Part shown: piece by piece, positions 47,197 to 58,731 of the stretch
Layout of the letters: the number at the start of each line of letters is the position of its first letter
Position numbering within the stretch: position 1 is the first letter of the stretch
Source of the DNA: Siphonodentalium dalli
Lineage: Eukaryota > Mollusca > Scaphopoda > Gadilida > Siphonodentaliidae
Reading direction: 5' to 3'
Assembly (NCBI GenBank): GCA_032622095.1
Contig: CP136069.1
Location: forward strand, 161,437,043-161,501,042
Length of the DNA: 64,000 nucleotides
The notes under the pieces: generated by a model
The model's input: the letters and a program-made list of their open reading frames with translations, nothing else
Databases searched by the model: none
What the model was told of the DNA's origin: nothing
Position numbers and translations under genes: made by a program

Positions 47197-47570
47197 TGTT
47201 CCAAGTCACATCCGTACGGTCTGTTGCAGTTGCTGTTTGCGTTTTAAACATCGTTTGAACAGATATAGGTGTCACAATCCCATTCGTTTCCTGCATGTAG
47301 TTCCTCATACTTGAATAGGATGGTAATCCATTGCCATTCTTGTCCATAGTAGCGGTATGAATCTGCAAATTCGACAGATTTAGATGCTACTTCCACTGGT
47401 CCTGCTTGTTCCAAGTCACTTCCGTACGGTCGGTTCCATTTGATGTCTGCGTTTTAAACATCCTCCTTACTATCCTGCATGGAGTTCATTATACTTGAAT
47501 AGGGTGGTAATCCATTGCCATCCGTGACCATAGTATCGGTATGAATCTACACATGCATTCGACAGATTTC
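47197..47570 (-). repeat. ~209-bp tandem duplication with exon-like content
   Basis: TTGTTCCAAGTCACATCCGT at about 47198 returns as TTGTTCCAAGTCACTTCCGT at about 47407; ATAGGGTGGTAATCCATTGC and GGTATGAATCTGCA-type blocks recur in the same order. On the minus strand each copy has an AG acceptor-like junction before ATTCATACCG, and an open frame is shared by both. Copies differ by about 10-15 percent. Could be a duplicated exon. Confidence 0.7.
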
Positions 47571-47976
47571 GAGTCATCAGACAACTCCAGGGAATCAGCA
47601 TCACTGTTTATGTCAATACATGTATATCATCTGGTGTTGTAACCTGGAACATGGCGACCACTGGACACAATCATCTTGATCATATGCACATAAACGCAAA
47701 TAAAATTCAGAGTAGCGGTATACGATTTTGTTTTACACTTCCGATGTTACCATTAAATCGTTACGTCTTCGAAGCCGGTGTGAGCCTAACCTAGGTCCTG
47801 TTACATCACATCTCGCCCGACTCAGCCATAGAGAAACGACTTCTCGGCGGCGCCAGTGCAATCGTTAAATGGCCTCTTTCTGAACTCATCATTGAGAATA
47901 TCAGTTATTTCACTTGACATGCGCACGCGTCTGATTTTACATAAACTGTCCGTTAATTTGTTACATGTATTAAAGC
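47571..47976. other. No gene seen
   Basis: No coding or repeat signal recognised. Confidence 0.4.
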
Positions 47977-48167
47977 CTAACAAGGTGGCACAAATTCAAT
48001 TTTGATATCGCATTCCTGGTTATGAAGATCACACCTTTGCGAATCGTATTTTATCCCTTCGTTGTACCCTCTCGAGATGATGTATAGTGTCATATATCCG
48101 TCCACATAATCTCCTGTCAGGAATAGCTCACAATAAGAAAAGTTCATACGGTAGTGATTCGAGGTGC
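47977..48167 (-). CDS. Possible terminal exon, Cys-containing, unassigned
   Basis: A candidate acceptor (GATGTGTCAG, 48168-48177) precedes about 62 open codons ending CDIKIEFVPPC and a stop. It has four Cys and polar/aromatic content such as NFSYCELFLTGDYVDGY, suggestive of an extracellular segment. No family recognised and no AATAAA found close by. Confidence 0.25.
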
Positions 48168-48479
48168 CTGACACATCATGATTGATACACAATCATGTTG
48201 CATAGTGTTGTCTTTTTTTTTGTCAAGTCAACAACACATTGAATCCTCAATCGATGACGTTGATGCTTATGCATATTTTATTCATTCAGTGCGATCGAAC
48301 GTGACGGGTTTTTGTGAATCGATGGAAGATTCTTTCTGTTACAGTCATCGGGATCGGATTTGTTCAACTTATCGGGCATAATATATCTTATGGCACGCAT
48401 GTGGTCGAAAACCGACCATCGTTGGTTTATTCATAACTCTCGCGAACTCTTCAATACATAGATAGAACGACACAAGTGT

Positions 48480-48594
48480 GTGAACTGATTAACGTTATTG
48501 CACTAGTTAATGACGCGATGGTGAAACGAGAACCGGAGGTTCGAGTTTCACCTCGCGGCATGACAAACGAGAGCAATAACGTTAACATGTTCAC
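48480..48594. mobile_element. 115-bp palindromic MITE
   Basis: GTGAAC and TTAACGTTATTGC at the left match their complements at the right (GCAATAACGTTAA, GTTCAC). The centre is a second hairpin: GGTGAAACGAGAACC with GGTTCGAGTTTCACC, three bases apart. Confidence 0.85.
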
Positions 48595-50070
48595 AAAAAT
48601 GTGTTGTTCTATGTTTCTATGCATATCCTGAAGTTTGTAGATTTCATTATACTAACATTTAGGTCGATATTGTTTTATTTAATTGAAAAAAACGTGTGCT
48701 TAATGCAGACTATACCTCATAATTTAGCGAAGACATTTTATGTTAAAGTTGACGTCGTCAGTGACGTTGTCGACGTAATTGGTTTATATTGTTCAAGAAC
48801 AATACACATTTTTTTATTGAACGTTTTGAAATCTTCTGTGTTTGGCTGTATGTTGCACAGATAAGCCATTGTATATGCAATTTCAGAGTTCGAGAGAGTT
48901 ATGAATGTATTGCACACACAATGGATTATACATTTCAACACGTGACTGCTTATTGGCTGACACACCAGAGTATGGGTAAATTGAAATTGGAAACAAACTT
49001 GGGATATATCGCGAAAGTAAACTCAGAGTAGCTCGATTTTCTACCATACGCGTGAGACCAAAATAAGGACTAGAGAATACTTGACAACTACGCGGTATAG
49101 CGCCAAAAAGGCTATCATTGATGGGATCCGCCATCGATTAACAGGCTGCATTGAATAACTAACATATCCATACATTTAGCACGAATTTAATTAAATGTTG
49201 TATATAAAACTTTTAATATAAATTGTAGAAATATTTACATTAATACATAGAATGTTTAACACAATGTCGACTAAATCCAAATTAATAGCACATGAGGATA
49301 ATTTGATTTCTCATTTTCAGCGACAACAGCTGTCATCGGTTATCGCCAACCCGACACAGTAACCGTGGCCCATGCGCCTCCACAAAGGGTCTATTTGTCC
49401 ACCACTTAGTTACCAGCGATGGTCGGCCACATATATGTGAAATCGCCCCAGAGTTTTTAGCTCGGGAGATATATTCCATGCGAATGAGTGTTTTATTTAT
49501 GAGATACAATTTTATTGACCCATATACGTTGATTTACTACCTCGGTCGATATTATTTATAGCTCCACCCATTGAACTAATTATAAAACAATTGCAATCCG
49601 CGGTGCAGAAAAGACGGATCCGTCATCTTAGGTCTAGCCTATACAAACCATCTTTGCTTGACAATCGAATTATATGGTTTCGTTCTAGTTTTAAGGTTAT
49701 AAAACACAAAAAAATATCACAATTCATCAATAACTCGTCCCCATACACTTTACATGTGTGAGCAATTCTGGATTATTTCCAATCAAAATAGCCACGTTAT
49801 CTTAATTGTCGATTTTCGCCGTCGAGAGAACGCGACTGGCCGGATTATGCAAATACGATTGTTTAGCTCAAATATATAGAGACATTACTGCTATAATCCA
49901 TGGGTTGGCGGGACCGGGTTTAAATCAGAGATGACGAATGCGTCACTTTGCCCATATTTATTTCATACCTCCATTGCTGGAGAAGATATTATATACATAA
50001 TACAATAAGAATAATGGTTTCGTACAAAATGATGATGTGGAATAATACAGATTGTCTTCCTTGGTGTGGA
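48595..50070. other. No gene seen
   Basis: Open frames are short. No repeat shared with the rest of the window was noticed. Confidence 0.45.
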
Positions 50071-50073
50071 TGT

Positions 50074-50345
50074 CTAAGTATGAAGACGATCGATCAGTTG
50101 GCACATAACAAAGACAAAATAGGCAGAATCCAGGATGATTTGGTCTAGGTTCTTTGTTATGACGTCTGGTGGATTCAAGCAGTCGCTTCCAAGGAGGAAG
50201 GCGAGTAGTGAACAGCCATCACTCGAGTCTAAGTACAGAAATATAACCACACCGAATCGGTTAATTATATGCTCCCAATAGGCATTCCTGATCGCAAGCA
50301 AACGGTCGTCTGTGCAGTGTCGATTGGCGTGCAGTAATTCGTTAG
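50074..50345 (-). pseudogene. LINE C-terminal fragment
   Basis: Minus-strand reading AIRNAYWEHIINRFGV, then YLDSSDGCSLLAFLLG matches the tail of the LINE at 10.6 kb, which reads NARNAIWYDIINTFG and FIFLDSIPKCSQLAVFLGK. A partial HxxxC lies just upstream (ELLHANRHC). The region covers only the last ~85 codons. Confidence 0.6.
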
Positions 50346-50640
50346 GTTAAGCTAAGGTTGTATCTGTCAAACGGCGGCTTAAGCCTAGATATTTCCGTAA
50401 AACAGGTTTAAACTGGAGACGATGAACTCCGCTTGTTGTATACTCCTTTATTTCCTTGTACCAGCATCATAGCTGTATCATTATACTATTTTATGTTCCA
50501 TTGTATGTTTAAGGGACACATGCGGCCGAATTCTGGTCCCTGGTCTAGACCACCTTAATAATCACGGTGTTCCATGTCTGGACCTGGTCTCGCGAAACCA
50601 CCTGGTCTCGACTCTCGATTTAGATTAGGCGGATTATTGT
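50346..50640 (+). repeat. GGTCTAGACC-rich repeat, copy 1
   Basis: CGGCCGAATTCTGGTCCCTG and the following GTCTAGACC (50523-50551) are found in reverse at 59745-59774. Adjacent words ACCTGGTCTCGCGAAACCAC and GTTTAAACTGGAGAC suggest relation to the 337-bp MITE centre. Confidence 0.6.
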
Positions 50641-50849
50641 TCAATCAACGACGATCGGTGTATCGATGGACAAAGGCACGCTTGGTGCTCCGACAATATG
50701 ATTGTGTTCACGTCGCGAATAGTTGAGCATTAATGTAACGGGTTATCACCGAACACGTGAGGTGTGTCGTCTTTACAGGGATGTGATTAGAGTGTCTCTG
50801 TGTGGATGGTGGGGAGGTGTTGTCCATATTTCCAATGCGCTCCATCCTA

Positions 50850-52160
50850 TGCAGACCACCATTTCTAACTTTTCATGGGAAACTTCATTGGCACAATAAT
50901 TTCCAATTGTTGAAAATTCTTACCAACATTGGCCGCCACCAGTTGGAAAGCTCCAACCAAAAGAATGTATAAATGGAATAAATGGTCAACTGGAAATTTC
51001 ATGTGCCGAAAGGGGCACCACAGCCACGTTCATTGTTGCCATGTCCATGGTCGTCGCCATAGATAATTCAATCTTTCTGAAAAAATAATTGAGTTAGTCT
51101 GAAACAATGCCACGAGAGGAAATATACCAAAAGCCACAAACTTTAGGATCATGTTATCGGGGCCCCTATGCAGAGACGTGGCGACAGGGGGGTTTGGGGT
51201 TGTATCACCCCCCAACTTTGGTCAAAATTTTCAACAGTTGGAAATTTCATACCTGCCAAAACATTAGTTGGAAATTTCACACCAACAATAGGTTGAAAAT
51301 GTTCTTGTAGTTTGATTTTCAAACAATTTCTTAGGGGGAATTAATTGTTTTTGGATCAATACTTTCCTGTTTTTGGTCAAAATTTTGGACTGAAATGGTC
51401 ATCAGTTGGAAATTTTTCAACCTCAGGGGGGTGACAGGTTGGAAATTTCCAATACTTGGAAAGCTTGTGTCCTGGTCCCTCCCCTGTGGCCAGTCAAAAA
51501 CTGCTAGTTAATTTAAGAGAACAATATTGTCATACATTCGGTCAACATTGTCATTGGAATTGTCACCAGTTGTAAATTTTCCATCCTAAGTGGGGTGTCA
51601 GGTTTGAAATGTCCAACTCTAGGAATGCTTGAGGCTAGTCTAGATGCTAGAATTTTGCGATTTTCTTGTTCACATTACAAACTTTTTGTACACCGGGCCG
51701 AACCATGGTCGGCCCGGTGTGTAATTGTCCCCCCCCCCCCCCCCCCCCCCGTGGCCAATACAAAAAAATGCTAATAAGTTTAACAATATTTTACTACATT
51801 TGGTCAAACTTGTGGATGAAATGGTCATCGGTTGGAGAATTTTCCAACCTGAGGGGGTAATATGAGGTTTGAAATTCCCAACACCATAGGAAAGCTTCAG
51901 TTGAGGCAAGTCTAGATGCTAGGATTTGCGATTTTCTTACTCAAATTTCAAAATTTTCTCACACAGCACCGAACAACCATGGTCAGCCCGGTGTGTCGTG
52001 GTCTCTTGCCCGTAGCCGTGTGCATTTGTATGGAGTTAGACCTCTAGATGTTAGGATTTATGCAGTGTTTCAGGTTAAAATATCTTAATGTTCTCATACC
52101 GGGAATATAGAACCATGGTTTATGAAGGATATTAGGCCTAAAACCCTCTAGCCACGTCCC
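50850..52160 (+). repeat. Family N dispersed repeat, largest copies
   Basis: Several head-to-tail segments share CTTTGGTCAAAATTTTCAAC, AGTTGGAAATTTC, CATCAGTTGGAAATTTTTCA, GTGACAGGTTGGAAATTTCC, GGTCCCTCCCCTGTGGCCAG and CACCGGGCCGAACCATGGTC. A run of 22 C occupies 51729-51750 next to the CGGCCCGGTGTG palindrome. The first 150 bp are in the opposite orientation. Confidence 0.75.
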
Positions 52161-52258
52161 TGCCCCTATATATGTATTGTGGGTTGCGGTGCTCTGAGGC
52201 ACCGGGTAATAGTGATGGGTGCTATTTGTGGATCAAATTAATATTAATTATGTTAATT

Positions 52259-52449
52259 TCACTCTCCACAAATAATATTAGCGTCTACACTTGTATTAGG
52301 CAGCCGATGGATCAATCGGCACAGCCACCTTGATTTGCCACGCTCCTGGAACACACAGGAGACTAAAGAAAATGTCGAATGTTCACACCGCTCTTTGTGG
52401 GAGACATGCTGATTCAGATAAATCGTCATTCCAAGACAATTTACATTGT
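52259..52449 (-). CDS. Possible Cys-rich terminal exon, unassigned
   Basis: A good acceptor (GTGGTTATTTCAG, 52450-52462) precedes 63 open codons: VNCLGMTIYLNQHVSHKERC, then STFSLVSCVFQERGKSRWLC and a stop. Cys spacing is loosely like a PAN/apple module, but not enough to assign. It lies between two family N copies. May be a relic. Confidence 0.27.
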
Positions 52450-52524
52450 CTGAAATAACCACAATGTTACCTTACAAGTTTACAAAATGTAAAAAAAATA
52501 TATATTTTTTCTGTCCCGGCATTG

Positions 52525-52880
52525 TTTCATAACCCTAAGGTATTTCTATGTGTCCATTTTCCCAGTCTCGATATCCTTTTAGCAGTTTTGACTGGCCATG
52601 CGGGAGGGACCATGACACAAGCTTTCGAAGTGGATATTATTTCCAACCTGACATCCCCCCGAAGGTTGGAAAATTTCAAGCTGATGACCATTTGAGTACA
52701 AAATTTGACCAAAAGTAGGAAAATAAGCAACCATTGGTCCAAATTCCCCCAAATAAATTCTTTGAAAATCAAACTACAAGAACATTTTCAACCTATTGTT
52801 GTTGTGAAATTTCCAACTGTTGAAAATTTTGATCAATGTTGGGGGTGAGCACCCCACAAACCCACATGTCGCCACAACCC
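52525..52880 (-). repeat. Family N copy, minus
   Basis: Contains GGTTGGAAAATTTCAAGCTG, TTTGACCAAAAGTAGGAAA, AATCAAACTACAAGAACATT and TTTGATCAATGTTGGGGGTG; mirror image of the 51.2-51.5 kb copy. Confidence 0.75.
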
Positions 52881-53330
52881 TACCTTTATGTTTATTTATT
52901 ATGATAACCTATTTTGATGTCAGCGGTTTGAGTATGGGTGTATTTACATTGCTGTAGATCTTTATACAGATATGTACGAAGTCAGGTGTCGCGCATTACT
53001 GTGATCACAACATGATTACTGGTAGTGAACGCGCGCTGATCAGTACTCTGGTAATTGACAATTCACTACGAGCCGTGTCAGTTTAGGCCAGACATAAAAG
53101 TGAATTAACTATCAGCAAACAACATCGATTTTAGCGCATGTATTTAATACTTGATAATGGTTCGAAGAAAGAATGAAAATCGCATAGGAATACACAGTAA
53201 ACAACAGTTTACACAAATAGAGAGCACCCATAATAGCTTTAGATGGAGATTCCACCAATATTTAGGATTTCAGTTGATCATCTATATATATAGGTCTCCT
53301 GTCTGACACCATCTGAACGGTAGCCATTTT
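52881..53330. other. No gene seen
   Basis: No motif recognised. Confidence 0.4.
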
Positions 53331-53600
53331 GGATATGTGCGGAATGGGTATCCACCCTACAACGCCCTTTATTTGATCAAATGTAGTAAAATATTGTTTT
53401 CTTAAACTAATCCGCAGTTTTTTATTGGCCATAGGGTAGGGATAATGCAAATTTGAAAATCTGAACACGAAAATCGCCAAATCCTAGTATTTATACTGGC
53501 CTCAAGCCTTGCTAGAGTTGGAAAAATCCAACCTGACACCATCACTTAGGTTGGAAAATTTCCAACTGATGACAATTCCAACTAGAATGCACTCAGAGAG
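53330..53600 (-). repeat. Family N partial copy
   Basis: AATATTGTTTTCTTAAACTA, AAGCCTTGCTAGAGTTGGAA and AAATTTCCAACTGATGACAA correspond to parts of the 51.5-51.9 kb copies in reverse. Confidence 0.6.
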
Positions 53601-54564
53601 ATGCCAACGTGCGCAAAAATGTAATAAACAATAATTAAAAAAATAATTTCACTGTATTTTACTTAATTTAATTTAATGTTAGCAAATAAAGACAATTACC
53701 AGTTCTCATTTCATCACAGATAAAAGGCAAATTACTATATTAATCATTTAAGTAATTAAAACCAATTCCATGTTGCCGAAAGGATGATACTTTAATATCG
53801 ATTACATTTTTTTCAGCGGCATATTTTCATTTTCATTTTCCGATAGTCAAAGTTGACCAAAGGAGCAATTGTAAGAAATAATTAATACTATTTGTGTAAA
53901 TATTGATAGCAGCCAATATGCAACAATAAATATCAATAATTAGTCAATAATTAACCAATAACGATCATTTTATGTAATAATAAACTCTTCAAACGGCGTT
54001 TGTGTCAACAAATGCGTTTTGTTTTGTGTTACGTCATTCGTCGTATTTGACCCGGAACTCGCTGATGGTTAGGCTATTCAGCCTATTGCGTCGAATTACG
54101 AAATCGCGTTTTGAATGTCTTCTTTCCCCGCACGATAAAAAGAGGTCTTCGCACGAACCAAAAATGATAAAACTTCCCAATTATAAGTAAAAATACCCAA
54201 ATGAATGAGTCTATGTAGGTCCCGAAGGAGTCTATAGACTCTTTGATATAGAGTTCTGATGGAGAAAATGTAGGTCGATCTATTTTTGTCATAACTCTGA
54301 CGTATTTTGACCTGGGAGAAAAAATCGAAATCGAGGCTCACTACGAGCATGCCAGTTTTAAATATAGAAACAGGGAATCCCGACAAATGGCGATATCGGC
54401 GACAAACAAATAATCGAAAACAACACATAAAATAAACATAGCAAAAACGCGGCACAGTAAAAATGTCAGAACGCCACGAGGTTTTTACGTCGTTTTTGGT
54501 GACGTCATGGAGTGAAACGGAGTAGGGTGACACCAACGTACGAATCTGTCTGATCGCCATACTG
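53601..54564. other. No gene seen
   Basis: Very AT-rich to about 53990, then more mixed. Minus-strand frame 54096-54578 (160 codons) is the longest, but has no domain signature and uses no obvious splice signals. A CRE-type TGACGTCA occurs at 54500-54507; without a gene next to it I attach no function. Confidence 0.4.
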
Positions 54565-55015
54565 TTGCGCGAGCGCACGTAATGACAATGTTGACCAAAT
54601 CTAGGACAATATTATTTTCTTAAATTAACTAGCAGTTTTTGACTTTTGGTTTATTTTAATTTTTTTAAATTAAAAAAAAAAATTACGTTACGTTTAAAAT
54701 GAAATTACTCAAAAACACCATTATTATTCTTGTTCAAAATACTGGAATAATCCGATGGACACAACCTTTCCAGCTGATGGCCATTCCAGCACAAATTCTT
54801 TATCGAAAGTAGGAAATTATGCAAATATTGGCCCAAAAACAATAAAACACCCCAAACAGAATTTTGAAAATCAAACTACAAGAACATTTTGAACCTATTG
54901 TTTGTGTGGAAATTCCAACTAATGTTGTGACAGGTATGAAATTTCCAACTGTTGAAAATTTTGACCAAAGTTGGGGATGAGGCACACCCTCAGCCCCCGT
55001 CGCCGCGTCCCTGTC
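54565..55015 (-). repeat. Family N copy interrupted by a 92-bp repeat
   Basis: Family landmarks TTTTCTTAAATTAACTAGCA (54620), CCTTTCCAGCTGATGGCC (54770), TCAAACTACAAGAACATTTT (54870) and CAAAGTTGGGGATGAG (54967). The 92-bp direct repeat copy lies between the first two. Confidence 0.7.
54661..54752 (+). repeat. 92-bp direct repeat, copy 1
   Basis: TTACGTTTAAAATGAAATTA followed by CTCAAAAACA and TTGTTCAAAATACTGGAATA; returns at 55790-55881 with very few differences. Confidence 0.85.
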
Positions 55016-55789
55016 CGTGTTCAATATCCGAAACACACGGGTTGAAATGACAACGAAAGGTAAAACACATTCGCCAAGCCCGAGTAACAATTAATCAAAA
55101 CAGATTTGCCTGTCGCAATGCTTCGGCGTTGACCGTGACTTATAGCGGGCACGATTTTTGCTCACACGAGCTAACACCGTTTTCTTTCTGTGTGCATTTC
55201 TATATTAACCCATTTACACTAGTATGCGTGTATATCTGTGTAAAGATCTACAGCAATGTAAATTGACCCTAAATGTTTTTAGTTGAGTAAAAAAAACTTG
55301 TTTCACGGCCGATGGAACCACACATGACCTATACGTGGCTCTACATTGTTTACATGACCTCCCCGTGCACACCAATTAAATTTTCATCGCAACACTTTTG
55401 AGCCATGTGGCCAGATATGCTTATTGGTTTACGATCTCCAATTTGTTCCCCGAATAATCGAATAACCACCCTTTTAAATCTCGACCCAAACATATAATTG
55501 GCTAAAACAAATTGCGCCCATCATTTCAGTTGCCACCATTCCAATTTCCAAGAATCCAAATGGTAAGACATAATTGGAACAAGGACGATTAACAAAATTT
55601 GCGTTAAAATAAGAATTTCTCAGAGATTTCTATGGACACAAGATAGTAAATTCCATTCTTGTATTTTTTCCCTCAGCTAATGCGTGTAAATAAAAGAATC
55701 ATAAATTTAGATATTTTGAATTCTTTTTCTTCTATTTTTCATTTTATTTTAATGTCTTAAAATTGAAAAAGATTTTTTTTTATTTTTTT
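55016..55789. other. No gene seen; A/T-rich end
   Basis: No motif recognised; poly-T/poly-A runs from about 55767. Confidence 0.4.
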
Positions 55790-55881
55790 TTTTTTAAATA
55801 AAAAAAAAAAATTGAGTTACGTTTAAAATGAAATTACTCAAAAACATCATTATTATTCTTGTTCAAAATACTGGAATAATC
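55790..55881 (+). repeat. 92-bp direct repeat, copy 2
   Basis: Near-identical to 54661-54752, about 1.13 kb downstream in the same orientation. Confidence 0.85.
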
Positions 55882-56490
55882 GACGTGAATGGACGGTACG
55901 AGTATTCCCCATTAAGAAGCATTCCAATGTCAATTCTATGAATACGCCGGGAAAGCCCCGCATCCCGCCCACGCGATGTAAGACGAAAACGAAAATCCGA
56001 TGTGCCATTCACTGTTATGCCGGGTCGCCCATGCTCATCCACAGCAAATCGCCGGCATGATTGTTACAGTTATGACAGGTGACATTATATAAAACAGTTA
56101 CACTAGATTATTTCTAATGTCCAGTTAAAAGCCAGCTTGTGATTGCTCAAACTAATCACCATCGTGCGAATGACTGGCTTGCATTCAAACTAATAATCCG
56201 TATTAGCGTTCTGCACCATAAATAAATTCTCGAAACCAGACTTCGCTATTCTCGTCTCAGGATCAAGTCTCGGTTTATACAAAAATCTCAGACCAGGGGG
56301 GGGGACTAGGTCTCAGTTGCAGACTATTACCTATAACACAAATAATTATGGATTATATTAAATCTTGTCCAGTTCATATATAATTGTAATCTTTCCTCTA
56401 CACGACATAGCAATATAACACTATTCCTATTTGGTTAACATAAAGATATATTATTCCGAAAAATACATATGTTTCTGTTACCAGAACATG
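55882..56490. other. No gene confirmed
   Basis: A minus-strand frame of about 60 codons (about 55900-56060, with VDEHGRPGITVNGTSDF) is open, but lacks a clear acceptor or family. Otherwise blank. CAGACCAGGGGGGGGGACT at 56292 is a G-run in a GGTCTAGACC-like context. Confidence 0.3.
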
Positions 56491-56535
56491 TCCGTTACCA
56501 CTGTCGGATACCCGTTTAGGTTCGGACATTCCAAG

Positions 56536-56564
56536 ATGGCGACGCCGAGTAAAGAAGATAAACG
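56536..56564 (+). other. Mini-exon in the left TIR: ATG then splice donor
   Basis: AAGATGG gives a good start context; the codons read MATPSKEDKR and run into ACG/GTAAGTG, a strong 5' splice donor. The right TIR has the mirror copy on the minus strand (59491 to 59463, MAAPSKEDKR). Conservation of both signals in both arms suggests function, but no acceptor or second exon was identified inside. Confidence 0.4.
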
Positions 56565-57258
56565 GTAAGTGTGTATATTGTCTCCAAGCATCAATTAACG
56601 ATATCTTTCGGTGATACACCTTTAAACAGTTATGTAGGAATGTGTATGCCCAACACATACGTAACACGCCTTTCGCGTGACAGGCATGTGAATTGTTGTA
56701 TTTGGCGTGTCAAGTCGTCATCATTTTTCGAAATTTTATCGAGGCGGTGAAATGTTCGCTTTTTCGCATTTTTTTGGCCCTGGGATCATGGATCCGCGAA
56801 TTTATGTATTGTTGTGGGTAGATTATGTTACCACACATCTTCGGAATTCAAAACCGGCGATATTTATATTGTCTAACTCCGAAAAACGACCTTTGAAAAT
56901 TTCAAAATGTTCAGGTTCGGATTCGCAATATTCCCGATGATTTTGTTCAGGTTCAGACACAATTTTCGTTCAGGTTCGGACAAATTTGGTTCAGGTTCGG
57001 ACGCATCAAAAACTTTGCATAAAAATGACACGCCGAGTTACAGTCGCGTTCTTATTGCGTTTTGTGTGCATTTGGTTATCTTCCATTCGTAAAAGAAACG
57101 ATAAATGGGAAACACGAGGCTTTTTAGCCCACTCGTGAATAATTTGGGCGGACTTTCTTATTTTATGCGTGTGAGATGTATGCGATCACGTGATTCCACT
57201 CCACATCCACATACGATGCCAGGAAGTCGCCGCACGCAGATAACTGTCCATAATATAA

Positions 57259-57350
57259 GTTACACGGCTTTTTGAGGGGGATACTGTGTGGTATGCCCCG
57301 GCAGATGCTCGTATCCCCCGAGGCGATCACCCCTCAACAAGCCGTGTAAT
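57259..57350. mobile_element. 92-bp palindromic element
   Basis: GTTACACGGCTTTTTGAGGGG pairs with CCCCTCAACAAGCCGTGTAA; inner GGGGGATAC pairs with GTATCCCCC. Confidence 0.85.
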
Positions 57351-58631
57351 GATGTATTTACCCCCAGTCTCTATTAACAATATATTCCCAGACATAAAGC
57401 GCAGAAACGAGCCACGGACAGTAACTCTATTGTGTTAGACTGCTTATACGATTAATGTGATTATATAGCTGTTCCCACAATTTGCCCATAAATACTTGCT
57501 GATAGATAGACAATATATACCATGTTTTGTATCAATAATTGGATGATATATTTGGGTATTCACACGAAACGTATTCTTTTCAATATAAGCCTTATGTGTT
57601 TTGCCTCATTTCTAAATGTTGAATCCAGTTACAAGTTAACCATTTGTCACACGAATATTATGCAGGACTATTAATTAGAGCCCGAACATGTTGCGTTCTA
57701 TTCAGCACTATGCGAACATAGAGAATACCTATAGTTTGCCGAATAATACCTGCAATATGCGAATCTTCACGAGCGGCGATATTTCAGGAATATATTATTC
57801 GAGAAACCATATGTGTTCTCTTTATGTTATCCTTATTGTAAGCAATTCTGCAAAACTGCAAGTATTGTTTATCGAAACAAGAATTTAGACGCCGAAGTAG
57901 CGAAACTTATGCAAACAATATCAGCTGTTCCGTTGGCAAATTAAGCATCTCTAAATTTTGGTGGAAAATTTCCATCATGCGCTTAAGAGAATAGTGCCTA
58001 CCCAATGGTTAAATATTACACACAGAAACCCAAATAACTGAATACGTAATAAAACGGGATCATTTGTTTTTCTTTAGAACTTATCGCTGTAATAAACTAT
58101 TTTCAGTCTTCCGCGGAATTTCGCGTAGTTCCATTGATAATACACGCGTCAATAATTGTGTACCCTTTTTTAAACAGAAGCATCTACAGTGCGATAACGT
58201 TTGAACATTATTATCCACGCAAAGGTCCTGACGAAAGAGAGCACATCGTATGTCATTTAAAATTACAGCTATTTCATAGGGACACATATAACAAACAACG
58301 CTTGTCCCCACACCAGGTTGTAACTAACAATCTGATTGACAACAACGTCACGTTTAAATCATGCACCATGTCCCCGTAACTATTGACAGTGAGCGTATAA
58401 AAGCACGTGAAACATCGTGGTTATGAATTACCCTTGAACTAGCAGTTTCACCAATCGTGACATTGTTCTAGCGCGCTGAGCTTAATTGACGTCACCTAAA
58501 ACAGGATCGATAGGTCTGCTACTGAATTATTCTTATTGGTGCTGATTGGTGTGAATTTATCTGATAACCTATAAAAAGCTCACCACATGGTAGCTATTGA
58601 TGTGGGACAAAGTCGTTAGCTCCGCCAACAT

Positions 58632-58731
58632 CGTGGGATACTAGGAGATTTAATACCCGGATGTCTCTTTTTGAAACCCCTTGGCTCCGCCTCGGGGTTC
58701 AAAATCGAGAACCAGGTATTAAATATCCACG
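58632..58731. mobile_element. 100-bp palindromic element
   Basis: CGTGGGATA...ATTTAATACCCGGATG pairs with ACCAGGTATTAAATATCCACG; the apex is GAAACCCCTTGGCTCCGCC/TCGGGGTTC. Apex style matches 22381-22520. Confidence 0.85.

Noticed and set aside
54500-54507. CRE (TGACGTCA) as a promoter element
   Set aside because: An 8-bp match without a gene next to it is expected by chance in 64 kb.
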